The notes below the pieces were generated by a model. That model was not told the DNA's origin and did no database searches. It was given only the letters and a program-made list of their open reading frames with translations. From Brevibacterium sp. UCMA 11754 (GTDB taxonomy: Bacteria; Actinomycetota; Actinomycetes; Actinomycetales; Brevibacteriaceae), in contig NZ_JACBOT010000024.1 in the NCBI RefSeq assembly GCF_021532275.1, positions 124,001-188,000 of the forward strand: 64,000 bases of DNA. Reading direction: 5' to 3'. Positions 26,620 to 37,503 of the stretch are shown here, in pieces. Made by a program: the position numbers and the translations under genes. Every line of letters starts with the position of its first letter. Within the stretch, counting starts at the first letter, position 1.

Positions 26620-27371
26620 TTCGGCTCATCGCCGCGCTGCACGCTGTCGTGAAAGTCACGCCCGTCAACGAGTTCGCTCACTCGCCGAATCCCGTGGAGC
26701 GCGTTGACGAGCCATGCTTCGTGCTCGATAAGCTCCTCGAGCCGCACTCGCCGCAACTCGATCGGAACCGACCGAGCGCGAGCCTCCTCGAGGATCACCG
26801 CCGAGGTGACTCCCGGCAGTGCGCCCAACTCCGGATCCTGTGCACAGAGCGTCTCTTCATCCCACCACAGCAGGCTCGTCGTCGCTCCCTCGATGACGTA
26901 CCCGTCCCCATTGATGAGCAATACCTCGTCACAGCTGTACTGCTCACCGGCGTCCTCCCGCACACGCTCAAGCAATGCGATGTCCGGGCCTTTCCGATTC
27001 GGAGTGATTCGCGGGTCGGAATATGGCGGGATGAGAACCTTCAACTCCTGTTTCCGAGTCGGTGCTGGTCGCAACCGGAATGCCAACTCACGTTCGGCGT
27101 CAGGAGAAACATCGAGGACATCTACGCGCGGGAACCACTCCCCCTTCGCCGGGATCTTCTCGACCACTGCCGCCCAAAAATCGTCGGTGATCACATCACC
27201 CATCCCGACCTGCGCAGCAGCATCACCGAACCGTGTCCGATGGAGGTCGAACGCTCGTACCCGCCCGTCTTCAACAAGCCACGAATCGGCGGCCATCAGC
27301 TTCGATGAGCTGATGTCCGTCGTAGGCTCCTCGAAACGGTGATCCTGTTGATTCCACAGCCACACGTTCAT
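26517..27371 (-). CDS. pabC: Aminodeoxychorismate lyase (class IV aminotransferase fold)
   Basis: A 284-residue PLP enzyme of the class IV aminotransferase fold, converting 4-amino-4-deoxychorismate to p-aminobenzoate and pyruvate. Seen are RAFDLHRTRFGDA near residue 38, TPNRKGPDIALL with the probable PLP lysine, EVLLINGDGYVIEGATTSLLWW, and GALPGVTSAVILEEA. The start overlaps the pabAB stop by four bases (ATGA), consistent with pathway order. The stop codon lies exactly at the junction with the truncated IS, so the native C-terminus may have been trimmed; the catalytic part is complete. Confidence 0.85.
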   Translation of the reverse strand: MNVWLWNQQDHRFEEPTTDISSSKLMAADSWLVEDGRVRAFDLHRTRFGDAAAQVGMGDVITDDFWAAVVEKIPAKGEWFPRVDVLDVSPDAERELAFRLRPAPTRKQELKVLIPPYSDPRITPNRKGPDIALLERVREDAGEQYSCDEVLLINGDGYVIEGATTSLLWWDEETLCAQDPELGALPGVTSAVILEEARARSVPIELRRVRLEELIEHEAWLVNALHGIRRVSELVDGRDFHDSVQRGDEPNQAWTKRRSGPHADAVRLGRWREWLETNRVAPGM

Positions 27372-29827
27372 CGCTCAACTCCACCCGAGTATTCGGCCAC
27401 AGCGGTATCGGTCGGTCCGGCCTCCTCGGCGGGGATCATGGTGTGGACGTCAACATCGCCTATCTGCTCAGTCAAATGGATATGTGTCCTCAGTTCGGAC
27501 GGGTCGTTCGCATGAACGACAACCTCGCCGGGGAACTCCACTCCACCGAGCAACCTCAGCACCGGAGCCGCCTTCACCACTGTCTCCTCGTACTCCTCCT
27601 CGGAATCCGAGAGCGCAACGATCGCTCCGCCGACCCCGTAACTCAGAGTCTCACCCTGAACGACGAGCGTGCGGATGACGACGCTGAGATCGACGGCACC
27701 GCCAAGCGAGAAATACCCGACTGCTCCGCTGTACACCCCACGCGGGCCGGCCTCGAGCTCTTCGATGGTCGTCATCGTCCGCAGCTTCGGCGCCCCGGTC
27801 ATCGACCCTGGTGGGAACGCCGCCCGCACACACGCCACCGGACTGGCGTCCTCAGCCAAGCGTGAACTCACCGTCGAGACCATCTGATGCACCGTCGCAT
27901 ACGACTCGATCCCGAACAGCGTGTCCACCTGCACCGACCCCAAACTGGCCGTACGCCCGAGGTCGTGCCGAACGAGATCGACAATCATGAGATTCTCCGA
28001 CCGGTCCTTCACCGAGGCGGCCAGCTCAGCCTTGATTGCCTCGTCTTCCTCGAGAGTGTCCCCGCGGGGACGCGTGCCCTTGATTGGCTTCGACTCCACT
28101 CGACCATCGGCATCAATGCGCAGAAATCGTTCCGGGGACGTGCTGAGAATCGTTGCATCCCGGGTCCGGATGAACGCCCCGAACGGCGTCGGATTGTCGT
28201 CGCGCAGACGCAGGTACATCGCCAGTGCGTCCTCGTCTGAGTCGACCGTAGCCTCAAGCATGTTCGTCAGGCACACCTCGTACGTTTCGCCGTCGGTGAT
28301 CTCTCGCTGTACTCGATCAATGAGGGTCAGGTACTCATGTCGGCCATGCCGGGCCGACAAGTGTGAGCGTGAGAGGCCGGAGGAAGGTGTGTCCTCAATC
28401 CGCGCCGAGGCGGCGCCCGGCTGAACGAGTTCACCGACGTCGTCAGCCGGGATTGCTTCGATCTGTGCACGGATGTCATCGAACCATTCTTGAGACACGG
28501 CAGTGCCCGAAGGATCTTCAGGTTCGCGCAGTGCGAGCAGGTGGATGCGGTCGGCGTCGTGATCGATGACGAGAGCACGATCGAGGAACATCATCACGGC
28601 GTCGGGCAGGTCCGACTGATGCTGGTTCGGCGAGCCCACCTCGGCTTTGAGCTCATAGCCGAGGTACCCGACCCACCCGAGTCGAAACTCGAACGGAAGG
28701 CCTTGGATGCCCGCGCGCATGCCGGGGATTTCGGATCCGGCCCTGGGCGGTTCAACCCCTGTACCTGACACTGAGACAGTCGTGCCAGCGAGCTCGGCAT
28801 CGAGCCAGTCGAAGAATCCGGACGACTGAATGAAGTTCTCTGATTCGCCACCGGTTGAGCGAACTTCGACAGTCCCTTCCGGCACCGAGGCGGTCGCTAT
28901 TTTGCTAAGCGGACCGGACGGCGCACCCATGATTGAGAACCGGGACAAGTAGTTTCCAGGTAGGTTTCCGTCGAGCCAGACGGCTTCGGGCTCATCACCG
29001 AAGAGATCTGCAAAGAGACGTTCGTCGGAGATCGTCTGCGGGAGTACATCAGTGTCAAGAGTGTAGTGGCGCCGAGCGTCGAGAGGGCCGGTACTCGCTT
29101 GGGTGGAAACAAGAGATGCGCACGTCCCCGCGGGGACGTCGTCATCGGAGTCGACGTCCTTCTCAACCCAACCTTCGCTGGCCGGTAGGTCATTCTTGTA
29201 CTGTTCCTGCCGGTTGCACGCCTCAGTCAGCTCGGCGAAGTTCTGCAGCAGCGTCCGTGCTTCCTCGGAGGCAATCGATTCTGGGTGGAATTGGACTCCC
29301 CACTGAGGCCTCGTCCGATGTTGCAACGCCATGATGACGCCGTCTTCGGACCACGCCGTCGCATAGAGAGACTCGGACAGTTCCGTGACCGCGAGCGAGT
29401 GATACCGCACCGCCGAGAACGGCGACGGCAGACCCGCAAAGAGCCCGGTACCGGAATGCCTGATCGGAGACACCCGACCGTGCCGAGGTTCTGGCGCATG
29501 CGCCACAACACCCCCGTGCACATGCGCGATGCCTTGATGGCCGAGGCACACGCCGAGCACCGGAATCGGGGAATGCTCGATCACCTCGGCGCAGATGCCG
29601 AAGTCGGCCGGCCGCTCCGGAGTGCCCGGTCCTGGTGGGATGACGACATTGTCGAACTCGTCCAGCACGCTCAGCTCGAACTCGGCCCAATCGTTGGGCA
29701 CAAGAGTCGGCGCGCACCCATTCACCTCGGCGAGGAGGTGGAAGAGGTTGAGCGTGAACGAATCGGCGTTGTCGATGAGCAGAGTTCGAAGCGGCTTCGT
29801 TGTCGCCGACGCTCCGTCTGGAACCAT
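27368..29827 (-). CDS. pabAB: Aminodeoxychorismate synthase, fused PabA-PabB
   Basis: An 819-residue fusion. Residues about 10-205 are a glutamine amidotransferase with PPGPGTP, nucleophile GVCLGHQ and HPESIA. After a linker, the PabB part carries the chorismate-binding domain with SPERFLRIDADGRVESKPIKGTRPRG, ENLMIVDLVRHDLGR and FPPGSMTGAPKLRTM. The PIKGT lysine is diagnostic of aminodeoxychorismate synthase as against anthranilate synthase. It makes 4-amino-4-deoxychorismate from chorismate and glutamine for folate synthesis. ATG 29827 follows the SDR gene stop by one base, and the longer frame upstream is Arg-rich and overlaps that gene. Two copies of a 14-bp palindrome occur inside (28058, 29124). 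Confidence 0.93.
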   Translation of the reverse strand: MVPDGASATTKPLRTLLIDNADSFTLNLFHLLAEVNGCAPTLVPNDWAEFELSVLDEFDNVVIPPGPGTPERPADFGICAEVIEHSPIPVLGVCLGHQGIAHVHGGVVAHAPEPRHGRVSPIRHSGTGLFAGLPSPFSAVRYHSLAVTELSESLYATAWSEDGVIMALQHRTRPQWGVQFHPESIASEEARTLLQNFAELTEACNRQEQYKNDLPASEGWVEKDVDSDDDVPAGTCASLVSTQASTGPLDARRHYTLDTDVLPQTISDERLFADLFGDEPEAVWLDGNLPGNYLSRFSIMGAPSGPLSKIATASVPEGTVEVRSTGGESENFIQSSGFFDWLDAELAGTTVSVSGTGVEPPRAGSEIPGMRAGIQGLPFEFRLGWVGYLGYELKAEVGSPNQHQSDLPDAVMMFLDRALVIDHDADRIHLLALREPEDPSGTAVSQEWFDDIRAQIEAIPADDVGELVQPGAASARIEDTPSSGLSRSHLSARHGRHEYLTLIDRVQREITDGETYEVCLTNMLEATVDSDEDALAMYLRLRDDNPTPFGAFIRTRDATILSTSPERFLRIDADGRVESKPIKGTRPRGDTLEEDEAIKAELAASVKDRSENLMIVDLVRHDLGRTASLGSVQVDTLFGIESYATVHQMVSTVSSRLAEDASPVACVRAAFPPGSMTGAPKLRTMTTIEELEAGPRGVYSGAVGYFSLGGAVDLSVVIRTLVVQGETLSYGVGGAIVALSDSEEEYEETVVKAAPVLRLLGGVEFPGEVVVHANDPSELRTHIHLTEQIGDVDVHTMIPAEEAGPTDTAVAEYSGGVER

Positions 29828-29828
29828 C

Positions 29829-30710
29829 TCAGCCGAGCACGATCCGGCGGGTCGAATCCGACAACCCGCTGGCCGCCTCGGCGAGCAGTGACTCTTCGGA
29901 GTCCGCACCCGCACGGACGTACCGTCCAGTGAACGCGTCCAAAGTCCCCGACGCCAACGCCAACGCGAGGTCCGTGACCTGCGCGGGCGAGGTCCAATCA
30001 TCGCCCTGTCGGAAATCATGCACGGGCATCGACTTCGTCATCGCGGTCTCGACGACACCGGGTGCCATCTCGAAGATGCGCAGTCCCTTATCGTGCCCGA
30101 AGTGGACAACGGAATCGGCCAGACGGAACAGTGACGCCTTCGACGCCGAATACACGGCATACGCCGGTGTTCCCTTCGCTCCCGACCCCGAGTTGAGGTC
30201 GATAATGCGGCTCGGTCGACCGGTCGCCTCGGCGCCGGCCATGAGCACCGGTGCGAAGACGTTGATCATCAGCGCAACCCCGGTGACGTTCGCGTCGACA
30301 ACGGCTTTGAGGCTCTCCGGGTCGGCGTCCCACAGCGGACCCTCGGACGACTCGATGCGCCCCGCATTGTTGATGAGCACCTGCAGGCGCTTGCCCGTCT
30401 CGGCCTCGAGCGCGACCACCGACTCACGCAGCGCCTTCACCGCAGCAATGTCATCGGTGCGCAGCCCAACACCGGTCACCCCTCCCCCGGTCGCTTCAGC
30501 GATCTCGTCGGCCGCAGCCTCCGCATTGCTCGCCGAGGTAGCCGTCACGATCACGTGATATCCGGCACCAGCGAATGCCTCCGACAGATGGCGTCCGATT
30601 CCGCGCGCACCGCCGGTTATGAGCGCAATCGTCTCGGACGGGACCGCAGTCGCCTCAGGGGTTCCGTCGGTGGTCGGCATGTTTGTTCCGTAGGGCAGTT
30701 TCTCGGACAT
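29829..30710 (-). CDS. Short-chain dehydrogenase/reductase (SDR) family protein
   Basis: A 293-residue classical SDR. The NAD(P)-binding motif TGGARGIG is near residue 32, NNAG near residue 114, and the catalytic YSASK with upstream Ser (LNSGSGAKG) near residue 180. The C-terminus is about 40 residues longer than minimal SDRs. Substrate is not predictable. GAGGAG is well placed ahead of the ATG at 30710. It is one base upstream of pabAB and therefore probably co-transcribed with the p-aminobenzoate genes, although no folate role is known for it. Confidence 0.88.
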   Translation of the reverse strand: MSEKLPYGTNMPTTDGTPEATAVPSETIALITGGARGIGRHLSEAFAGAGYHVIVTATSASNAEAAADEIAEATGGGVTGVGLRTDDIAAVKALRESVVALEAETGKRLQVLINNAGRIESSEGPLWDADPESLKAVVDANVTGVALMINVFAPVLMAGAEATGRPSRIIDLNSGSGAKGTPAYAVYSASKASLFRLADSVVHFGHDKGLRIFEMAPGVVETAMTKSMPVHDFRQGDDWTSPAQVTDLALALASGTLDAFTGRYVRAGADSEESLLAEAASGLSDSTRRIVLG

Positions 30711-30838
30711 GGTTGGGACTCCTCAGCGGTGATCGGGTACGAGTGGTCAGGTGTCGTGGTGCGCAGCACAGATCCTCACACCAACGTGTTCGGATGTTCT
30801 TGTGCGCTCTACCGTGATGCTTCGAGCGGACACGGCAA

Positions 30839-30873
30839 AGCCCGGTCGAACCACTGTATCGGTCGACCGGGCT
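30839..30873 (-). terminator. Terminator-like hairpin after pheT
   Basis: AGCCCGGTCGA pairs with TCGACCGGGCT (11 bp) around a 13-base loop, 16 bp beyond the pheT stop on the minus strand. It separates pheST from the SDR-pab operon. Confidence 0.6.
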
Positions 30874-30889
30874 CTGCAACGCACTGTTC

Positions 30890-33475
30890 TCAGCTGCGGA
30901 CTTCAGCGCCGTGACGTTCGGCGGCCAGCTTCGTCGCCGCCTCGCGCATCGCCGAGGCCTCATCGGCCTTGAGCGTACGATCCGGGGCGCGGAACGTCAG
31001 GCGGAACGCCAGCGACTTCTTGCCTGCGGGCAGCTGGGCGCCGGTGTAGAGGTCGAAGGTCTCGAGCAGTTCGAGCTCCTCCCCTGCACCTTCGCGCAGC
31101 GTCGCGGCCAGAGTCTGCGTCGGCAGCTCGGCATCGACGATGAGCGCAACGTCCTGACGCGACACCGGATAGGTCGACAGCGCACCGTCCCAGGCACGCA
31201 GATCCTCCTGAGCCAGCAATGCGTCAAGATCGATCTCGAATCCGACCGTCCGTGCCGGCAGGCCGAGGTTCTCGCACACCTTCGGGTGCAGCTCACCGGC
31301 ATGGCCAAGAGTCTGCCCATCGGCGAGGACGAACTTCGCAGCCCTTCCCGGATGCCACGGGGCAATCTGATCGGCCTCGACGGTGACTTCAAGGCCGTTG
31401 ACTGATGCGATCCGGCGGACGGTGTCGATGACATCCGTCGCCTCGGCCTTACGGCCCTTGCCCCAGACGCCGGGCATCTCCGCATTGCCGGAGATGATGC
31501 CGGCATAGTGATAAGGCTGATGCGGCACCGAGGCGTAGATCGCCTCGAGCTCGTCATCGCTCGGGTGGTATCCGGGCAGGTGACGCGGCCCGGGACCCTC
31601 CGGCATTCCCGCTGAGGTGGACACCAGTCCCGCCTCGAAGAGTGCGACGTCCTTCGCCCCGCGGCCCTGGTTGCGAACCACGAGGTCGACGAGAGTCGAG
31701 AGCAGGGTGGTGCGCATGAGCGGCAGGTCTTCGGACATCGGGTTGGCCAGGCGCACGTGCTTGCGGCGCACATCATCGGCCTCGAGCCGCAGCTGATCGT
31801 CCCGCTTGTCGTTCGTGAACGGGTACGACAGCACCTCGGTGAACCCGTCGGCAGCCAGCAGATTCGAGATCCGACGCCGCGCTTTCTGCGCGGTGGTCAG
31901 TCCGTTGCCGGCCCGAGCGGCGGGCTGAACGGACGGAATCCGGTCATAGCCGCCGGTGCGGGCGACTTCCTCGATGAGGTCGACGTCGTCGGTGATGTCC
32001 GTGCGCCAGCTGGGCACGGTCACCGACACGGTCTCCTCATCCTTAGTCGACACTGTTGCGCCGATGCCCTCAAGAAGTGAGGTCACCTCGGCGACGGTGT
32101 AATCGACACCGACCAGCGACGCGACACGAGCGACCTTGAAGTCGAGCACCGTCGCCTCGGGAGCCTGCCCGACCTGCGTGGTCGCAGGGCTGAGCGTTCC
32201 GCCGCCGAGTTCGACGAGCAGGTCCGCGCACCGACGTGCGGCCACAGGCCCGAGCCTCGGGTCGACGCCGCGTTCGAAGCGACGCGAGGCCTCCGAGGAC
32301 AGTTTGTGGCGACGGGAAGTGCGGGCAATCGAGATCGGGTCGAAGTGAGCGGCCTCGATGACGACATCGGTGGTCCCAGCATGAACTTCGACATCGGCCC
32401 CGCCCATGACTCCGGCCAGGCCGATGATCTTTCCACCCTTGCCAGAAGCACCAGCACCGCGGTCGGTGATGAGCAGGTCTTCGGAGCTGAGTTTCCGCTC
32501 GACATCGTCGAGAGTCGTGAACTTCTCCCCCGCGGTGGCGCGGCGGACGACGATTTCGTCGCCGAGCAGCGAGGTGTCGTAGGCGTGCAGCGGCTGGCCG
32601 AGTTCGAGCATGACGTAGTTCGTGACATCCACGGTCAGGCTGATCGGGCGCATGCCCGCCTGCTCCAGGCGACGCTGCATCCAGAACGGAGTCTTCGCCT
32701 GAGGATCAAGACCGGTGACCTGAAGGGCGGTGAACTGGTCACAGCCGGCCACCTCGTTGATGGGGTTCGCATCCTCAACCGACACCGGGAAGCCATCGTC
32801 GGTGGCCGCGTTGGTGGGAGTCACCTCGGCGGATCCGATATCGGTGAAAGTCTGACCCTTCATCTGCGCGTATTCGCGGGCGATGCCGCGCATCGACAGC
32901 TGGTAGCCGCGGTCGGGGGTGACGTTGACGTCAAGGGTGACCTGGTCGAGGCCGAGCAGCTTGATCGCGCCATCGCCGGGCTCACCCGTCAGCCCAAGGT
33001 CGGACAAAACGATGATGCCGGAGTGGTCCGCGCCGAGCCCGAGCTCCTTGGCCGAGCAGATCATGCCGTCGGATTTGTGTCCGTAGGTCTTGCGGGCAGC
33101 GATCTGGAAATCACCGGGCAGGACGGCTCCAGGCAGGCAGGCGACGATGAGGTCACCGACGACGAAGTTATGTGCACCGCAGATGATGCCGCGGCTCGGT
33201 CGTTCCTCGCCAGGCTGCGGGTCCTTCGGGTCATCGGCATCTTCATTGTGCTCAGGCCCGACGTCGACCCGGCACCAGTTGACGGTCTTGCCGTTCGAGT
33301 GCTCTTCCTTGATCAGTTCAAGGACGCGACCGACGACGAGGGGGCCGGTGATCTCGGGGCCGAAGAAGTCCTCTTCCTCGAGTCCGATCGAGGCGAACTC
33401 CGCGGCCAGGGCATGGGGATCCGTATCGGCCGGGAGATCGACGTAGTCGGCCAGCCAGTTCAGTGGGACGCGCAT
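30890..33475 (-). CDS. pheT: Phenylalanyl-tRNA synthetase beta subunit
   Basis: An 861-residue beta subunit, normal for bacterial PheT. Domain order is visible: N-terminal MRVPLNWLADYV, the EMAP/tRNA-binding domain with GRVLELIKEEHSNG and ICGAHNFVVGDLI, the B3/B4 editing region (SMRGIAREYAQM, DVTNYVMLELGQPLHAYD), B5 domain, the catalytic-like core (LRTTLLSTLVDLVVRNQGRG), and the C-terminal FDX-ACB anticodon-binding domain (STYPVSRQDVALIVD). With PheS it forms the alpha2-beta2 enzyme charging tRNA-Phe. The start is one base after the pheS stop. Confidence 0.97.
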   Translation of the reverse strand: MRVPLNWLADYVDLPADTDPHALAAEFASIGLEEEDFFGPEITGPLVVGRVLELIKEEHSNGKTVNWCRVDVGPEHNEDADDPKDPQPGEERPSRGIICGAHNFVVGDLIVACLPGAVLPGDFQIAARKTYGHKSDGMICSAKELGLGADHSGIIVLSDLGLTGEPGDGAIKLLGLDQVTLDVNVTPDRGYQLSMRGIAREYAQMKGQTFTDIGSAEVTPTNAATDDGFPVSVEDANPINEVAGCDQFTALQVTGLDPQAKTPFWMQRRLEQAGMRPISLTVDVTNYVMLELGQPLHAYDTSLLGDEIVVRRATAGEKFTTLDDVERKLSSEDLLITDRGAGASGKGGKIIGLAGVMGGADVEVHAGTTDVVIEAAHFDPISIARTSRRHKLSSEASRRFERGVDPRLGPVAARRCADLLVELGGGTLSPATTQVGQAPEATVLDFKVARVASLVGVDYTVAEVTSLLEGIGATVSTKDEETVSVTVPSWRTDITDDVDLIEEVARTGGYDRIPSVQPAARAGNGLTTAQKARRRISNLLAADGFTEVLSYPFTNDKRDDQLRLEADDVRRKHVRLANPMSEDLPLMRTTLLSTLVDLVVRNQGRGAKDVALFEAGLVSTSAGMPEGPGPRHLPGYHPSDDELEAIYASVPHQPYHYAGIISGNAEMPGVWGKGRKAEATDVIDTVRRIASVNGLEVTVEADQIAPWHPGRAAKFVLADGQTLGHAGELHPKVCENLGLPARTVGFEIDLDALLAQEDLRAWDGALSTYPVSRQDVALIVDAELPTQTLAATLREGAGEELELLETFDLYTGAQLPAGKKSLAFRLTFRAPDRTLKADEASAMREAATKLAAERHGAEVRS

Positions 33476-33476
33476 A

Positions 33477-34529
<1,053 letters not shown>

Positions 34530-34713
34530 TTACGTGCCTGCGTAGGTCCTGTTCGTCTACCGCGGACAAGTCTATCGTCTGTGCCGCCACGCCTGGTCAC
34601 GCGTGGTCGATAATGTCCCAGACACCGCGGGGGTAATGCCCCAGTCGCTGCCGTTGCGGATCTCTGTGACCTGGCTCATCGAGACCTGTTGCCAGAAGAT
34701 GTAGTGTCGAAGA

Positions 34714-36369
34714 ATGACGACTCAGCGAGCTTCCGATGTCATGGTGAAGGCCCTGGAGAACGAGGGAGTCGAACGCATCTTCGGCATCCCCGGTGAGGAG
34801 AATATCGACTTCATCGATTCTCTGCGCCAGTCCTCCATCGAATTCGTCCTCACCCGCCACGAACAGGCTGCCGCGTTCATGGCAGCGACCTATGGGCGTC
34901 TGACCGGCAGACCCGGAGTGTGCCTGACGACCTTGGGCCCGGGCGCTCTCAACCTCACCACCGGTGCCGCCTACGCCCACCTCGGCGGGATGCCCATGAT
35001 CATGATCACCGGGCAAAAGGGCATCCGCACCGCGGAGCAGGCCCGGTTCCAGATCGTCAACCTGGTTTCCACGATGGCTCCGCTGACGAAGTCGAGTCAG
35101 CAGATCACCTCGACGAGGCGGATCCCCACCATGATCAGTGAGGCCTTCCGAACCGCCAAGGCTGAGCGACCAGGTCCAGTCCACTTGGAACTGCCCGAGG
35201 ACATCGCAGCTATGCCCGTCGACTCCTTCGACCTGGTGGCGCCCCACACCAACGGTCGAGCCGTGGCCAACGAGGATTCCATCGAAGCCGCAGCGAAGGT
35301 GATCCGGGATGCTAAGCGGCCGCTGCTCATGCTCGGCGAGGATGCCTCACGGGCGGACTGCACCGACCTGCTCTCGCAGTTCGTTCACCGGGTGCGCATC
35401 CCCTACTTCACCACGCAGATGGGCAAGGGCTCAGTCTCGGGTTCCTCTGACCTGTATATGGGTACCGCTGCCCTGACCAGTGGCGACTATGTCCACGACG
35501 CAGTCGACAAGGCCGACGTCATCGTCACCATCGGCCACGACACCACCGAGAAGCCTCCCTTCACCATGAACGAGGACGGCCCGACCGTCGTGCATGTCGG
35601 TTACCGACCGGCCGTCGTCGAACAGGTCTATTTCCCCCAGGTCGAGGTCGTCGGCGACCTCGGACCCTCGCTTAAACGCCTCGCGGTGGAGCTGGTCGGT
35701 CATGTCCCGAATGCGGGCGCACTGCTGCCGTTGCGCGAGCCCATTCTCGAGAACCTCAAGGAAGGCTCGACGATCGACCGGTTCATCCCTCAACGCATCG
35801 TCGCCGAGGTCAGGAACGTCATGCCCGTCGACGGCATCGTCACCCTCGACAACGGCATGTACAAAATCTGGTTCGCCCGCAACTACCGCACCACCCGAGC
35901 GAACACATTGCTGCTCGACAACGCGCTGGCGACCATGGGCGCCGGACTCCCCTCGGCAATCGGAGCCAAACTGACCCACCCAGAGCGTCGGGTCATGGCC
36001 GTGGTCGGCGATGGCGGATTCATGATGAACAGCCAGGAGATGGAGACCGCGGTGCGCCTGGGTCTCGACCTCGTCGTGCTCATCCTCGAAGACTATGCCT
36101 ACGGCATGATCCGCTGGAAGCAGGCCGTCGACGGAATGGAAGACTACGGTCTGACATTCGGAAACCCGGACTTCGTCAAGTACGCCGAATCCTACGGGGC
36201 CACCGGGCACCGCCTCAACGATGTCAACGAGATGCACGATGTGCTTGAGTCCGCGCTCAGCGCCGGCGGTGTCCACGTAGTTGTCGCGCCGGTGGACTAT
36301 TCGGAGAACAAACGCGTCCTGATCGACGAGCTGGGTGAGCACGCGGCTGCCGAACTGGATAATCAGTAG
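34714..36369 (+). CDS. alsS: Thiamine-diphosphate enzyme, acetolactate synthase AlsS type
   Basis: A 551-residue ThDP enzyme with the three-domain acetolactate synthase layout. The catalytic Glu is E50 in LTRHEQAAAF, the central domain follows at about 190-330, and the ThDP motif GDG begins at residue 432 (GDGGFMMNSQEMETAVRL). The C-terminus PVDYSENKRVL resembles the catabolic AlsS of Bacillus more than IlvB. No regulatory subunit (ilvN) or acetolactate decarboxylase gene is adjacent. It would make 2-acetolactate from pyruvate, either for acetoin formation or branched-chain amino acids. The gene symbol is by resemblance; other ThDP decarboxylases remain possible. Confidence 0.82.
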   Translation: MTTQRASDVMVKALENEGVERIFGIPGEENIDFIDSLRQSSIEFVLTRHEQAAAFMAATYGRLTGRPGVCLTTLGPGALNLTTGAAYAHLGGMPMIMITGQKGIRTAEQARFQIVNLVSTMAPLTKSSQQITSTRRIPTMISEAFRTAKAERPGPVHLELPEDIAAMPVDSFDLVAPHTNGRAVANEDSIEAAAKVIRDAKRPLLMLGEDASRADCTDLLSQFVHRVRIPYFTTQMGKGSVSGSSDLYMGTAALTSGDYVHDAVDKADVIVTIGHDTTEKPPFTMNEDGPTVVHVGYRPAVVEQVYFPQVEVVGDLGPSLKRLAVELVGHVPNAGALLPLREPILENLKEGSTIDRFIPQRIVAEVRNVMPVDGIVTLDNGMYKIWFARNYRTTRANTLLLDNALATMGAGLPSAIGAKLTHPERRVMAVVGDGGFMMNSQEMETAVRLGLDLVVLILEDYAYGMIRWKQAVDGMEDYGLTFGNPDFVKYAESYGATGHRLNDVNEMHDVLESALSAGGVHVVVAPVDYSENKRVLIDELGEHAAAELDNQ

Positions 36370-36429
36370 AACCATGCGCGTCTGAGACGAGTCCGCACGT
36401 GATCGCGCAGGCGCACGGTCTGCCGGGCG

Positions 36430-36780
36430 TCAGGGACCAGTTGATCTCGCTGCCTGATTCGCAGCTTTGACCGCGAGGGCGGCACAGACAAGGATGAGCA
36501 CCCAGCCGAGCAGGGACAGTACGTGGCCTGGAGTCCTAGCACCCGAGAGTTCGACGCACAGCAGTGCCATGGCGTGGCCGATGCTGATGACGGCCATGGC
36601 GTAGAGGTAGGGCACGCCCGCTCGATGCCCGGCTTCCCATGCGGCACCGGAAGCGAGCGTGTGCCGCGTCCGAATGCCGATCACAGAATTCCTGCCGATG
36701 AACTGTCTGCGTTGAGCGACGATGAGAAAGATGCTGACTGCTGCCACGATCAAATAGCCCGCCATAGGTGGGTAGAACAT
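36430..36780 (-). CDS. SdpI/YfhL-family small membrane protein
   Basis: A 116-residue protein with three hydrophobic segments (about 8-26, 60-80, 88-108) and the SdpI family signature RNSVIGIRTRHTLASGAAWEAGHRA between the first two. SdpI in Bacillus gives immunity to the SdpC toxin; most homologues, like this one, are of unknown function. It lies next to a pentapeptide-repeat gene on the same strand with a nine-base gap, so the two are probably co-transcribed. Confidence 0.75.
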   Translation of the reverse strand: MFYPPMAGYLIVAAVSIFLIVAQRRQFIGRNSVIGIRTRHTLASGAAWEAGHRAGVPYLYAMAVISIGHAMALLCVELSGARTPGHVLSLLGWVLILVCAALAVKAANQAARSTGP

Positions 36781-36789
36781 CGGTGCTCC

Positions 36790-37449
36790 TCACTCGACCG
36801 TGATGCCGAGTTCGCTGGCGAAGAGTTCGGCGAAGAGCATCAGCTGCATCTCATCGATGGTGGTCCCCCGCAGCGAGTGGACACCGGAGATCTTGTGCGG
36901 CTGCAGACCTCGCAGGTCCACATTGCCCAGGGTCGCACCTTCGCACTGCAGAACCCCGACGGTCGAGCCGGGGAACGATACGCGGTTGGCCTTGGCCCGG
37001 TCGAGGTCGATCTCGTCAATGACACAATCCCGGAATTCGACGTCGGTGAGTTTCGCCGCACGCAGGTTGAGATAGGAGATCCGACAGTTGCTCACGACGA
37101 CCTTCTCCCAGACGTTGTCGTGAACAACTCCCGCACCAATACGTGTCCCCGAGATCTCGGTGTGGATGAGACTCCCCCGCGGCATCGTCAAAGTATCGGC
37201 TCGACAGTCCTCGATCTTGCTGCCGGAGAAACGGGCTCCGGTCAGATCCACAGGCGACTCGGCGGCACCGAAATTCACTCGGGACAGGGAACAGTCCAGG
37301 TATGTGGCCTGGGTGGAATCCACCTCGGCAAGGTCGAGTTCATTGAATTCCATGCCCTCAAGGAACTCTTCGGGACCGATATCGCCGAGGTAGCCCGGAG
37401 CCAGTTGTCCTAGTTTGATCTTCGGTGCGCGGGGAGCTTCAGTCGTCAT
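36790..37449 (-). CDS. Pentapeptide-repeat protein
   Basis: A 219-residue soluble protein built of repeats of the A(D/N)LXX type: FNELDLAEVDSTQATYLDCS, LTGARFSGSKIEDCRADTLT, ISYLNLRAAKLTDVEFRDCV and IDLDRAKANRVSF. It should fold as a right-handed quadrilateral beta-helix. Some relatives (MfpA, Qnr) protect DNA gyrase from quinolones, but most have unknown roles and this one lacks a diagnostic gyrase-interacting feature that I can point to. Its stop is nine bases before the SdpI-like start. Confidence 0.85.
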   Translation of the reverse strand: MTTEAPRAPKIKLGQLAPGYLGDIGPEEFLEGMEFNELDLAEVDSTQATYLDCSLSRVNFGAAESPVDLTGARFSGSKIEDCRADTLTMPRGSLIHTEISGTRIGAGVVHDNVWEKVVVSNCRISYLNLRAAKLTDVEFRDCVIDEIDLDRAKANRVSFPGSTVGVLQCEGATLGNVDLRGLQPHKISGVHSLRGTTIDEMQLMLFAELFASELGITVE

Positions 37450-37503
37450 AGGTTCACCGTATCGGGTGGGTGGGACACGTCCATATTGTCATCACTGCAT
37501 CGA

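Noticed and set aside
26586-27308. 240-codon plus-strand frame opposite pabC
   Set aside because: Out-of-frame antisense of pabC with no motif; pabC has clear aminotransferase class IV features.
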